Part shown: positions 43,540 to 54,094 of the stretch, in pieces
Numbering within the stretch: the first letter of the stretch is position 1
How the letters are laid out: the number at the start of each line of letters is the position of its first letter
Assembly (NCBI GenBank): GCA_037157565.1
Contig: JAZHRO010000002.1
Coordinates: 33,004,501-33,068,500 of the forward strand
Length of the DNA stretch: 64,000 nucleotides
From: Thalassia testudinum
Taxonomy: Eukaryota; Streptophyta; Magnoliopsida; Alismatales; Hydrocharitaceae
Direction: 5' to 3'
Notes under the pieces: model-generated
What the model was told of the DNA's origin: nothing
Seen by the model: only the letters and a program-made list of their open reading frames with translations
Databases searched by the model: none
Program-made: the position numbers and the translations under genes

Positions 43540-44090
43540 TATCAGACGTCTGATTAAACTATCAAACGTCTTATACATAAAAATTTGTCGTCTGAAGATC
43601 TAGGACAGACGACGATTTTATCTATCGAAAGAGCTGATAAAAGAGCTATTTCAGACATCTGTCATCCTTCACAGACGTCTGAGGCATCGTCCAGATGTGT
43701 TGACAGACATCTATCTGTGAGTCAGAACATGTATTATGAGTCTGACTTCTGATTCTGTGGTTAGATGTCGCATAGCTCGTCTGACAGTAAAATTGGATGA
43801 CCCTGTAACTTTAGAGTAAAATCCAGGAAGGTCTGTCTTCAGAAATCAGACGTCTAATTTTAGATTTAGACGTCTTGTATGTCGTCTGATACAGAAATCA
43901 GATGACAACCTGGTGAATAAATCATTTTCTAGGGAGGGATGCCTGCAGAAATTAGACGTCTAATTTTTAAATTAGTCATCTGATATATCGTCTTATGGTT
44001 AGAACAGATGTCACCATCAAAATGGCTAAAATCCCAAAAGTACAATCCCTACGTCTGACATCAGCTCCAGACGTCTGATCTGGGAAAAAT
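43540..44090. repeat. AGACGTCT palindrome array between pol and ORF3 of element F
   Basis: About 15 variants of CAGACGTCTGAT in 550 bp (for example 43543, 43672, 43850, 43953, 44068), each centred on GACGTC or a one-base variant. The same motif fills the F 3' LTR and the solo LTR at 59629. Confidence 0.85.
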
Positions 44091-44172
44091 CTACGATTCG
44101 TGTCAGTTATCTGGATGGTTTGAAATGCAAATCTCCCCAACTTCAGGGGGAGACTTGCTCCGTGACCTTGGG

Positions 44173-44851
44173 ATATAACATCCCCTTCACAAGGTCCCAC
44201 TCTCCTCTCTCAAATCCCTACTGCTCTCCCTCACACCCGATGGCCCACAACTACAGTTGGCGAAGCTCCTCTCGCCACCAGACGACTATCATGCCTCCTC
44301 GACGACTGGTGAAGCTACTGCTCCTCTGTGCGCGTCCTCCCTGCCTCTCGACCGCGCATTTGGAGGCCTCCCTCCTCCCGTGGGTATACTCTCTCAACTC
44401 TTAGGGCATCTCCACGTTCTTTTGCCCACGACCTTGTTAGCCCTAGTTGCATCTTGTTCTCCTTCTTGATTCACTCGGCCTACTTGCGTATTTCATGACA
44501 TTGTTAGCCCTATAACCCAAACCCTCTGTCAAGCCGACATTGTTAGCCCTAGTTGCATCTTCTACGGCAAGGGTATTACCTCACGAGATTCAAGCTAACA
44601 TTTTAGTGGCTTGAATCCAAAGGTATATTGCCACAACTACATGGCAGGTTGTATTGCCTCGGGGCACATTGCCACACATTTTTTTTATCAATAATGATTG
44701 CATCTCTATTGTTTGAATCTGTGTTGTTGAAGTTTTTTGGTTGAATGTTGTTTTGGTTGGTTGAATGTTTTTGCATGGATGTTTTTGCAGGTATTCTATC
44801 ATCAAAACACCACCCTTTTCTTCCAAAACCTAACCACCCATTCCACCAAAT
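44173..44851 (+). promoter_or_regulatory. Possible private promoter and leader intron of element F ORF3
   Basis: A TATA-like GATATAAC (44172-44179) is followed by a pyrimidine-rich leader. A possible intron runs from GG|GTATAC (donor GT 44384-44385) to TTTTTGCAG (ends 44790), then a 61 nt untranslated exon and ATG 44852. The acceptor is good and the donor weak. Inferred by analogy with element H. Confidence 0.35.
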
Positions 44852-45945
44852 ATGCCTCCCCGTAGGAAGCAAGCTGAGGGCTCTTCCACCTATTTAGCAG
44901 ATCAGCTGCGGGGTGACATCGCTAGGCAGCGATTTCGTCGCTTCGTGAATGCCAAAGTTAAATGCCCTTGTTTTATTGTTTGGAATGATTTTGCCCATTT
45001 AAACCTTCGGGAACACTTCCAAACTCTCCATCTCTTCCAATATTTTGACCGTCAGTTCCACTCTGGCATTGGAACTCTTGGTGTGTTCCCTGATCTTTGC
45101 CATCTCTTTTATGCCAACATCGTTGAGGACTACAGCAACGATGAACTTGAACTCCATACTCGCTTATTTGGTCGCAAAATTCACATCACATCCGAAACTA
45201 TTTCTGACCTTCTAGCCATCCCCAATGAGGGAAATGACTTCGATGGCATTCTGAGGCAATACGACCCAAAAGTCATCAATGAAGAGTTAGTCCTCCCTGA
45301 AAAATATGTTGAAAATCTTGGCACCCTACCTTGCAAAAACGTCAAACCCCTTCCATGTCTACTCTCTCGCATTTTTGGGTGGGACCTCCTAAACAAATCG
45401 GGAGGTTTTGATTACATCTCGCGCCAACACAAGGTGTTCCTTTTTGCGGCCGTCCACCATATTCCTTTCAATTATTTCTCCTTATTGTTCGCGTCATGAA
45501 TGAAGACCATGGGACATCACTTCCGTTTGGGTCTATTCTATCCAAAATTTTTTCAACCCATTGGATTTCCATAATTGACTAAGCTGTTGACAAGAAGATT
45601 GAGCCTTACAACCAGGCCACAGCTGCCAAGATGCATATACTTAGGGAGCATCTTGAGCCCGCCGACGAGCCCATTGAAGAAGAACCCCTTCCACCCTTTC
45701 CAGACTTCCATGAACCACTGCCCCTTCAAATAGAAGCTCCCCACTCTAGCTTTGATGAAGCATGGGATCCAGCCACAGATTCCCTCTCCTCTGGCATCTC
45801 CCTCCTACTACGTCGAACTGGCGAGATGTACACCTACATGGGAAGCATGCACTGTGACATCGATGAACTTAGATCAGACGTTCAAAATTTGCAAATGGGA
45901 CACGGGCCTGCTCGTCGTCGCCGCCGCCAAGATCAAGAAGAATAG
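44852..45945 (+). pseudogene. Element F ORF3 (Sirevirus 'envelope-like' protein)
   Basis: First frame 44852-45499: basic MPPRRKQAEGSS start, then a globular domain with WNDFAHLNLREHF, GVFPDLCHLFYANIVED, LFGRKIHITSETISDLLAIP, NEGNDFD and a Cys-containing stretch to HHIPFNYFSLLF. A one-base frameshift near 45490 and a TAA near 45574 break it. The second part (45496-45945) is acidic/Pro-rich (PADEPIEEEPLPPFPDF), then a coiled-coil-like segment (MHCDIDELRSDVQNLQMG) and a basic tail ARRRRRQDQEE. The domain resembles H 54975-55385 and, from memory of the family, the 'putative plant transposon protein' family (PF20167). I see no signal peptide or clear membrane segment, so an envelope role is doubtful. 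Confidence 0.7.
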
Positions 45946-46340
45946 TTTAGTGCTTCCATTTTTCTTTCTTTTTTCTTTTATTCCAAGTTTGTATTAAGGG
46001 GCCTTGACCCCATACTTAATATTTTTGGGAACAATAGCTAGTCCGTGCTTAAATGTTTCTATTCCTAATCAATTTTCTTTAATGCCTTGTCATCTTTTAA
46101 ACATGCAATTTTATTAATGCACTCCATTTTGTAGATGTCACTCTTGTAGTTTGGGTTTCAACTCCCTTTAACTACCCTTCATGATGATATTCAAAAAGGG
46201 GGAGAAGAATGTAGGTAAGAGCCTAGGGAATAATATAAAAACAAACTTCTCAAACAGATATAGACTACTAAGTACAACCTTTAGGGGGAGAAAATAGGAA
46301 CCTACAGCTATATTTTGAAAATCATCAAAAAGGGGGAGAT
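45946..46340 (+). other. Element F 3' untranslated region and polypurine tract
   Basis: Three purine runs of the type AAAGGGGGAGA occur at 46195-46206, 46283-46291 and 46328-46340; the last abuts the LTR and is the likely plus-strand primer. No gene seen. Confidence 0.75.
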
Positions 46341-46675
46341 TATTAGTCCAACCACTCATATATAATATTTTGATGATTTTACAAAATGAAGAAAATGAAA
46401 TAAAAAATAAAGCGTAGCATATTATTTCTCTCTGTAATAACATATTTGCAGGTTTCATAAAGTTTTCGAAGATGGGAGATTAAAAGCGTAAAGACAAGTA
46501 GCATAAGTATTAGGTCCTAGGCTTTTTCATGTAAACTTTCAAAGGTTGTAATTTTCATTTTATTTAAGTCTAGAAATGTTGTAAAGGGCCCCCAAACATA
46601 ACCTATAAATAGCTAACTTAAGCTCTCTACACTTAGGATAAATTAGAAACAAAAACCTAACACTTAGACTCTTAT

Positions 46676-47270
46676 CAGACGTCTAGAACAATGGTCAGAT
46701 GTCTAATTTTCCACTTTAAGACGTCTGACAAGTGTCTCAGACGTCTAATTTCCTATAGTTCTGCCTTTAGTTTGTCTCCTCATAAACATCAGTCGAAGCA
46801 CTTCTCTATCAGACGTTGATAACCTCATACAGACGTCTGATTCTTTGCCTGGACGTCCTCAGACTAACCATTAGACTAAGCATAGGGAAAAAAGGTATTT
46901 TCAGACATCTGGACACACTTCCAGACGTCTACCTTTGGACTGTTGTGCATGATTTTCTGTGCGTATCTCATTACGGCCATAAAATCTTTTGTCAGAAGAA
47001 GTACCAAAGTGTTTTTTGGTTTCCAGACGTCCGGTGATTTCCTCAGACGTCCATAATGACGTCTGATCCTTTAAACCTAGAACCCTGTTTGGATCTGATG
47101 AAAACATGAACGAATCCACCCTTTATCAGACGTCTTATGTGAAATATCAGACGTCCTTCTTTTGATCCAATGGAGTCAGTTTAGGATGACCTATAGTATT
47201 AGACGACCAGAATTATAATTAGACATCCTATAAGACATCTGATCCTAAAATTAGACGTCTGATATTGCTG
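46676..47270. repeat. AGACGTCT palindrome array in the element F LTR
   Basis: About 18 copies or one-mismatch variants of CAGACGTCTGA in 595 bp. Examples: 46676, 46737, 46832, 46921, 47023, 47127, 47250. Confidence 0.87.
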
Positions 47271-47382
47271 TCAGACTCACCATTACCCTAATTTGTGGTG
47301 GATTTCATCCTAATCTCTTGGGATTTGTCTTCAACGGCTAGGAGAACTCTCCCAAGTGTTCTTGAAGGTTCCAAACTTGCCT

Positions 47383-47392
47383 ATAAATAGAC
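47383..47392 (+). promoter_or_regulatory. TATA box of the element F LTR
   Basis: CTATAAATAG about 110 bp after the last palindrome, followed by AACTCCTTTTAGG. A second identical decamer at 46605-46614 lies before the array, suggesting an internal duplication of the promoter. Confidence 0.55.
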
Positions 47393-47939
47393 TATAACTC
47401 CTTTTAGGAAAATGACACCTCTTGAGATACAATTCCCTTAGAAAAATCACTTGCTCACTACTCTAAGCTTCATCTTGCCCTTGTGCTGTGCCAACACTCT
47501 GATCAAAGGGCAAATCCATACTCCCGGCTCACTCTATTTTGCAAATCCTCAGGGAGTTCTTTTCATGCTTAGTAGATAAGAAAGTAATTAAAGTATTGGG
47601 GTGCTCTATAGGTGTTGTTTCAATTCTTATTTTTGTACTTTGGGTATCCGGCCTGTTAGGTCCCCATCTCTTCATTTTGAAGGGAGAAACCTCTGTTTAG
47701 GGATCGGAGGTGGGATTTGTAATTGAGGTACACTACCCTCGTTTAAGTAGTGTGGTTAGTGGATTGGTCACCTTGTGATCGAAAATCCTAAGTCAACAGA
47801 TTGGCTTAGGTGGTAGTTTTCACCCATCTTGGGTTTCCACCTAAAAATCTGGTGCCACCTTTTGTGATTGAATTTTTTGTATTACAATATTTTATAATTT
47901 CACTATTCACCCCCCCTCTAGTGCAATTTCACTACTTAG

Positions 47940-48925
47940 TGTAGGGTGGGAGCTAGTCGCTCCATGGGGTCCAGGGTTAGGACTAGCCACCCTACACCGA
48001 CTCTTTGTTAGGCCCACTGGTGGAACTAGGATAGTCGGGTGAGGGTACGCGAACTGTGGAGGGGTGAGACCCGTGAGGGGAGAGACCCCTATTCTGAGAG
48101 GGCAAGGCCCTGTGTTATTCCATGTTGTATGTTTGGGCATACCCGCTAGTGGAAACGACTAACCGCATGACAGTATGGGGTAGCTATCCATGCGCTTATC
48201 ATGCGTGCCATAGTCACTACTATATCGCGATCGTGACCTTGGGGTGGTAGATCGGGTGTAGGACTACCACGGGGGACTCTCTTGGCCAGGAGAGTGCCAC
48301 GTGTGCATCCTGCATCACAGGAAAACTGCAAGTAAGATCGTTCCCTTAGGGAACAAGAAGATTAAGCACTGTTATGGATCCTGATTAGAGATCTCAACTC
48401 AGAAACGCATAAATAAGTCGAATGGAAATGGATGATAATAATAACCGACACATACATGTGTATTTAGTCACTTGTTTAATTGCATGTAAATGGCTTAACC
48501 AACACTCTACTCAGTGTTAGCTAACCACGGAGTTTGTAACCATGTTCAGGTTAGGGATCTAAGCAGCCAGCGCCACCGGCTGCTGAGGATGCTGGGCCCA
48601 GTCGAGCCCAGTCATAGTCTTTCTCCTGTTTCTACTGTAGAGCATTTGTTATTCGTGAGTACTTGTAGCCTGTAGTGACCGTTCCGCACTATTTCTGTTA
48701 TAATTCTATTAGTTTTGTTGTGATGGCTATGTTCGGTAACCGTACCTTTCCGCTGTATTATGTAATATCCTTGTGATTTCCTATTCTATTTCTTTTACTG
48801 TCTATTATATATTTTTTTGCTTAGTTACATTACTCATGTGGTTGTTGAATGGGTATGCATTTGGCTGGTTCTCGTTGGACGACTGGGTCTTGGGTTCTGT
48901 AGGGAGCCAGGAACGGGTCGTGACA
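47940..48925 (+). repeat. 5' LTR of element G (986 bp)
   Basis: TGTAGGGTGG...GGTCGTGACA. The first 57 bases form a long hairpin (TGTAGGGTGG...CTAGTC against GACTAGCCACCCTACA). The CA end is followed 3 bases later by the primer site. Confidence 0.82.
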
Positions 48926-48928
48926 AGA

Positions 48929-48944
48929 TGGTATCAGAGCAAGG
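48929..48944 (+). other. Primer binding site of element G (initiator tRNA-Met)
   Basis: TGGTATCAGAGCAAGG: the first 12 bases are the exact complement of the plant initiator tRNA-Met 3' end. Confidence 0.92.
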
Positions 48945-49111
48945 TCATCCCAGGTAATCAACCAAATGGTCTGGAAGTAACCACTCATGTGCATGTAGCT
49001 AGGACAGCCATCACAACGTATTGTCTTGATCTTTGCTTTCGAGTCTCGTTTCTTCTGTAACCTAGTATGGTTGACAGACCCTATCTTTTCTCTTCTATCT
49101 CCTTGTAGGAG

Positions 49112-49560
49112 ATGCCTCATCGAGGAACTTATATAGCAGGCCACGGACGTGGCCATGGGCATGGACGAGGGAGCGGATGTGCCGGACTTGAGGCAACAGT
49201 CGATCCACCCCTCCTTCTGGGCATCCAAGCCCAGGACCTCGTCCAATTGATTCAGGAGATCGTACGGGAGGAGGTTCAGCATCTACTGCCTCTGCCGTCT
49301 CCTCATGTCTCTTCAGAGGATGCGGAGGGTGAGCCTCTTGTGTGACATGAGAGTCGCTGCAATGTTAGCCAAGCCAGAGGAGGACAGAAGAGGCCCTACC
49401 AACCCAGCCACTCCCAGAGCCGTCGAGGGAGGCGACACTTTCCACCCAGTTACCAACAAGGACAGATAAAGGGAGGAAGTTGTTGTCCTCTCTACTACCA
49501 GTGTGGCCAACCAAGCCACATACGGGGGGACTGCCCATCTAAGGCTAGAGCACCGCAGAT
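49112..49560 (+). pseudogene. gag: Element G gag remnant
   Basis: Start ATG 49112 with a Gly/His/Arg-rich MPHRGTYIAGHGRGHGHGR, then an acidic helix to 49345. The capsid domain is absent: the next recognisable sequence is a basic linker (QARGGQKRPYQP) and a zinc knuckle (49490-49535) reading YYQCGQPSHIRGDCP, in which the first Cys of C-x2-C has become Tyr. Chromovirus gag is normally 300 codons or more; here about 150 remain. Confidence 0.8.
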
Positions 49561-49675
49561 GCTCCTACCACTGAGTATAGGAGGCTGATCTGGCAACCAC
49601 AGTTACCTGATCCGAGGGGGACGACAGCAGTCACAAAGAGGGTACTAGCCAGTTGCCACTCTCCTGGCCCGAAGC

Positions 49676-50391
49676 ATGGTTGTCTCTTCTGTACCTAGGG
49701 TTGAGGGGCGTGTCAACGCCTTGACTCACAGAGATGCCAAAGCGTCAGATTCTGTGATGGCAGGTATGGTTACAGTTTCCGGCAAATTAGCTTATGTGCT
49801 ATTTGATTTTGGTACCACGCAACCTTTGTCTCGTGTTTTGCCATTAGTTGGGACTGAATCGTATACTATTAGAGGATCTGTTCCTGATTAGAGGACTAGG
49901 CAAATAGTTATTTGTCGCCAAGGAGGTGTTCACAGATTGTGAGGTCGCTATAGGGGGGACACGGTCTTTCGGTTGACCTGATCATGATCTCGATGGAGAA
50001 CTTTGGCATAATCCTAGGGATGAATTCGCTGGCTATTTATCATGCCTTAGTGGACTATTTTAGGAGAAAGATCATCTTCTCCATACCTGAGTTGCCTCCT
50101 TTTGAGTTCCATGGCCAGCTAGTAGATGGAGGATTCAATTGCATCTCCACGCTTCAGGCACTGAAGCTCTTGAGCCAGGGGTGTGAGGACTTCTTAGCTT
50201 GTGTTGTAGTAGAGCCTAACCCCGTGGTCGACTTGCAGAGTATCCCGGTGGTCTGCGAGTACCCTGTCATCTCTCTAGAGGAGCTGCTGGGACTACCACC
50301 TGAGCGTGAGATCAAGTTTGAGATCTCAATGGTACCAGGGACTGGCCCCATCTCTACTACACCATACGGGATGGCCTCACCTGAGCTGTGA
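49676..50391 (+). pseudogene. pol: Element G protease
   Basis: ARSMVVSSVPRVEGRVNALT leader, then AGMVTVSGKLAYVLFDFGTT with the active-site DSG changed to DFG. After a TAG and a frame change (about 49891-49983) the frame 49984-50391 gives MENFGIILGMNSLAIYHALV, IIFSIPELPPFEFHG and PDVFP-region derivatives ending at a TGA before RT. Confidence 0.8.
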
Positions 50392-50930
50392 GGGCTCAAG
50401 TCTCAGTTACAAGATCTATTAGAAAAGGGCTTTGTGAGGCCCAGTGCATCCCTGTGGGGAGCCCCTGTCCTGCTTGTAAGGAAGAAAGATGGCACCCTTT
50501 GTCTTCGCGTCACCTACAGACAGCTGAGCTGGGTCACCATCAATGACGAGTACCCACTGCCTCATATTTATGACCTCTTTGACCAGCTGAGAGATGCCAC
50601 AGTGTTCTCCAAGATAGATCTGAGGTCGGGTTACCATCAGTTGAGGATCAGGGAGACCGACATCTCCAAGATAGGTTACTTTCTTAGGCCATGTGATCTC
50701 GAGAGACAGGTTGGCTGTGGATCCAACCAAGGTTGAGGCCATGCTCAGGTAGGAGAGGCCGCGTACAGTGACAAAGATACGCAGTTTCCTGGGGTTGGCA
50801 GGCTACTACAGGCAGTTTATCTGAGGTTTCTCGCAAATCGCACGTCTTATGACTCAGTTGACCTGGAAGGATGTGCCCTTCGCCTACACAGATGAGTGTG
50901 TCATGCTTTCGGGAGCTGAAGGAGAGGTTG
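50392..50930 (+). pseudogene. pol: Element G reverse transcriptase, palm deleted
   Basis: [53 protein letters not shown] and [15 protein letters not shown] with the first catalytic Asp. At about 50671-50681 the sequence jumps to the post-palm FLGHVIS region in another frame, so the YxDD box and about 85 codons are missing. IRSFLGLAGYYR follows near 50800. Confidence 0.87.
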
Positions 50931-51345
50931 ACTTTAGCTCTTGTACTCATCATTCTGGATAGCAGTGGTGGACTCGTGGTCTACACCGATGCCCCGTTGT
51001 AGGGATTGGGTGGTGTGCTCATGCAGCGAGACCACGTTGTCGCTTTCGCTTCGTGGCAACTAAAGCCCCATGGGCATAACTACCCTACCCATGACTTGGA
51101 GCAGGCAGCAGTTGTCTTCACGCTGAAGACATGGAGGCACTACTTGTACGGAGAGACATTAGAGATCTTCACTGACCATAAGAGCCTCAGATATTTGTTT
51201 GATTAGAAGGAGCTCAACATGAGACAGAGACATTGGTTAGAGCTCCTGAAGGACTACGATTACAGCATCTCCTACCATCCAAGGAAGGCCAGTGTGGTGG
51301 CTGACGCCTTGAGTCGGAAGGTGCCTGCCCACTTGGCTAGTCTAT
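50931..51345 (+). pseudogene. pol: Element G RNase H
   Basis: GLVVYTDA (Asp), a [38 protein letters not shown] (Glu), [12 protein letters not shown] (Asp), a [23 protein letters not shown] and VVADALSRK. All acidic residues are visible; two stops. Confidence 0.87.
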
Positions 51346-52571
51346 AGGCACAGAGTTGGAGACTCATGGAGGAGGTGAGCAGTTGGCGACCCTAGGAGTC
51401 ACGAAGGTACTACGAGGTAGTGATAGTGATGAGGCAAGCACGATCAGAGCTGATAGATCATATCATTACTAGACAGATGACTGATCCATATCTGCAGACA
51501 TTGCATGACCAAATATTGACAGGGAACCCAGGAGAGTTGTCTTTCACTAATGGGGTCCTGCGTATGAGGGGATGCTTGTGCATTCCTAGAGATGAGAAGT
51601 TGTTGAGAGAGCTCCTGACTGAGGCACATGAGTCCAAATTCCCATACATCCCAGGAACACGGAGATGTACCACGACCTACGATAGGATTTCTGGTGGAGA
51701 GGGATGAAGAGGGATGTTGGTAGATTTGTTCAGCAATGTCTGGTATGTCAGCAGGTGAAGGCCAAGCACCAGAGGCCTGCAAGCCACTTCTCATGCCAGA
51801 GTGGAAGTGGGAGAGTGTCATTATGGACCTGGTAGTGGGGTTACCTATGACACAGTGTGGACACAACGCGGTCTGGGTGATAGTGGATAGATTGACAAAG
51901 ACGGCACGACTTTTGTTGATCCGAGTCATTTCTGGACCAGCGCAATTGGCAGAGCGCTACGTCAGAGGCATGGTGCACCTTCACAGAGCCCCTCATAATA
52001 TTATTTCGGACCCTTAAGAATCTCCTACGCGCTTGTGCGCTAGATTGGAGAGGCTCCTGGGAGGAGCATTTGCCCCAAGCAGAGTTTGCATACAACAACT
52101 ACCACTCAAGCATCAGCATGGCACCATATGAGGCTCTTTACGGGAGGAGGTGTACTGCTCCCTTGAGTTAGGTTGAGGTGGGGACCAAGTGGGAGGTTGG
52201 TCCAAGGTTGATACGCCAGAGTTAGGAGGTGATCGAGTAGATCCATAGACGACTCCGTACTGTCAAGAGCAGGCAGAAAAGCTACACTGATATGAAGCAT
52301 AGAGAGGTACAGTTCGAGGTTGGGGATCACGTCTTCCTCTATGTTTCTCCCATGAAGGGCTTGCAGCTATTTGGGGTGAGAGGGAAGCTTGCACCAAGGT
52401 TCATGGGGCCTTTTGAGGTCTTGGAGTGGGTAGGACCCGTTGCTTACCAACTTGCACTTCCTCCCCAGCTCTCTGGACTACACGACGTGTTCCACGTGTC
52501 CAACCTCAAGAAATATATCGCCGATCCCAGTCATGTTCTGAGTCACAAGAGCATTGAGGTGGGAGACAACC
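51346..52571 (+). pseudogene. pol: Element G integrase
   Basis: Zinc domain in pieces: PGTRRC segment, then CLVCQQVKAKHQRPA near 51736-51780. Core: KWESVIMDLVVGLPMTQ (Asp), VWVIVDRLTKTARLL, and HNIISDP (second Asp) at 52015, where the sequence jumps to RACALDWRGSWEEHLPQAEF. The stretch bearing the catalytic Glu is deleted. The frame 52292-52579 encodes the C-terminal GPF domain (KLAPRFMGPFEVLEWVGPVA) and FHVSNLKKYIADPSHVL. A chromodomain would follow, but H begins there. Confidence 0.85.
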
Positions 52572-53689
52572 TGAGGTAATTAATAGGTTAATTAACGGGT
52601 TACCTCAACCCAATTACAAGATATAGAAAAGAAATAAAGATACAGGTGTAAGCAAAATACAAATAAGAGCTTACAACTAATCCCTAAGTCTCCAACAATT
52701 ATATAGCTTAATTAGAGTATATAAATTGATCTAACGAGAAAATTGAGGTGTAAAACAAATGGATTTTTCAGAGAACACAATCGCCTTGAAGACTTGTTGC
52801 AAGTGGAGAATGGCCTTGAGAGAATTGCAACAAGACAAGCTCTTTTGCAGCTAAAAATATGAGAAATGGAGGTATAGGCAAAGATAGAATTTTTTGCTTT
52901 TTGGTTGTGTGCAAAAGACACTCAAGGAGTGCTTATATAACCCACTAAGCACCTTCCCTACGTTTACTAGCAATTAGGTGTAATTTGGGAAGTTTAAGGA
53001 TATGTTTAATTGCAAAAATAGCCGTTCAGGTTGGTCACAACGGTTAGTTGGTACCGGTACTAACTACTTACAGTTAGCCTAACTAAGTCACCAAGTACCA
53101 GTACTTGTGACTCACAGATTTGGGTCCAATGACCTACATGTACCGGTACTAGTGATTAGTATCGGTACTTGTAAGGTCCAGGCAAAAACCAAGTGCACAA
53201 ATTGTGACCACTTGGTACCGGTACTCATGATTAATACCGGTACTTGTTGCTTGCAGTTTGGGACTTAGGCCCAAACCTGTTCCTAGCATGTATCGGTACT
53301 TATGACCAGTACCGGTACTTGCTACAAGTACCACATTTTGTAAGTTTTAAGTCAGTTTTTAGAGAAATCCAACTTACTCTAAACGACTTGATTTTAAAAC
53401 ATTGATTTTGAGTTGTGAAACGAGTGAATGAATGATTTTTTGAACCCTAATTATCTCTATTTTGTTTTTAACTTTTAGATTTTGTTTTACTTGTTAGGAG
53501 ACGTACAAAGATTCTACAAAAATATTAAATACAATAAAAACAAGTCTTCTAATCTTCTTCTTCCATATGCAATCTTGTTGCTTGCCTCCATAGGTTCTTT
53601 TGACCTGTAATGCTTCATAAACACATTAGATTTTACCATGGTTTTGTTAACACCAAAACACAGAAGAGAAATGGAACTAGGTTCTAACA
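52572..53689 (-). repeat. 3' LTR of element H (about 1118 bp)
   Basis: Minus-strand start TGTTAGAACCTAGTTCC at 53689, directly after the tract AAAAAGCAGGAGAT. The left border is less certain: TGAGGTAA (52572) pairs with TTACCTCA (52600-52607). TATA box TTATATAAGC on the minus strand (52940-52931), with a palindrome array upstream (53050-53335). Confidence 0.72.
53050..53335. repeat. GTACCGGTAC palindrome array in the element H LTR
   Basis: Eight copies or near copies of AGTACCGGTACT in 285 bp (about 53052, 53094, 53139, 53157, 53214, 53234, 53288, 53308), 110-400 bp upstream of the TATA box. Confidence 0.87.
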
Positions 53690-53690
53690 A

Positions 53691-54006
53691 TCTCCTGCTT
53701 TTTGGTGTTGACAAAACAAACAAGATAATACTTGTATTTAAGAATAAACAGAGACTTAATAAGAGAAGAATAAAAAACTCCATAAGGAGTGAAAAGCCTC
53801 TCCCTCAAACGAAGCTCTCCCTATTTTAAATATGAATTATCAATTATTTCTCCCCCTTTTTGTCAAGCAAGCAAAAAGATAAACAAATAACAAGATACAT
53901 GAATGAGCAATAATTTTTCATAAACATGAATCATAACATGACAGAGTTCATAAAGATAAGTCTTGAAACAAACTTAACATAGAATTGTCTGAAATGTCAT
54001 ACAAAT
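53691..54006 (-). other. Element H polypurine tract and 3' untranslated region
   Basis: Minus-strand AAAAAGCAGGAGA (53703-53691) abuts the LTR. Another run, AAAAAGGGGGAGA, is at 53862-53850. No gene between here and the ORF3 stop at 54007. Confidence 0.75.
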
Positions 54007-54060
54007 TTAACAAGCATAATTTCTAGGACGTTGTGTAATTAGCTTTTGCACATGTCCACC

Positions 54061-54094
<34 letters not shown>

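Larger units (their letters stand above)
28796..47931 (+). mobile_element. Element F: Sirevirus-like Ty1/copia retrotransposon, 5'-truncated and split by E
   Basis: Order: gag C-terminal half with CCHC knuckle, protease, integrase (interrupted at 30678 and resumed at 41187), RT, RNase H, a long spacer with palindromes, an extra ORF (44852-45945), polypurine tract and 3' LTR (46341-47931). The copia order (integrase before RT), the downstream ORF and the G-rich tract ending AGGGGGAGA before the LTR all fit the Sirevirus/Maximus lineage. The 5' LTR, primer site and gag N-terminus are missing. Many in-frame stops. Confidence 0.88.
46341..47931 (+). repeat. 3' LTR of element F (about 1591 bp)
   Basis: Starts TATTAGTCCAAC directly after GGGGGAGAT (the initial TG has decayed to TA) and ends CCCCCCTCTAGTGCAATTTCA, the usual Sirevirus LTR end. 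Two CTATAAATAG TATA boxes (46605-46614 and 47383-47392) flank an array of AGACGTCT palindromes (46676-47270). Confidence 0.8.
47940..52571 (+). mobile_element. Element G: deleted Tekay/Del-type chromovirus
   Basis: 5' LTR 47940-48925, tRNA-Met primer site, gag fragment, protease, RT, RNase H, integrase, and then truncation just after the integrase C-terminal domain, where H begins. Domain order and motifs are chromoviral Ty3/gypsy. Three separate internal deletions remove the gag core, the RT palm and the integrase active-site region. The 3' LTR is missing, so no duplication can be tested. Confidence 0.88.

Noticed and set aside
43540..44090. Could the palindrome array be a CRISPR array?
   Set aside because: Units are 8-14 bp, irregularly spaced and variable, with no equal-length spacers or cas genes, in plant retrotransposon DNA.
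44120..44404. Frame containing MPPRRLVKLLLLC, resembling the MPPRRK start of ORF3
   Set aside because: The likeness stops after five residues and no ORF3 domain follows; it probably lies in the untranslated leader.
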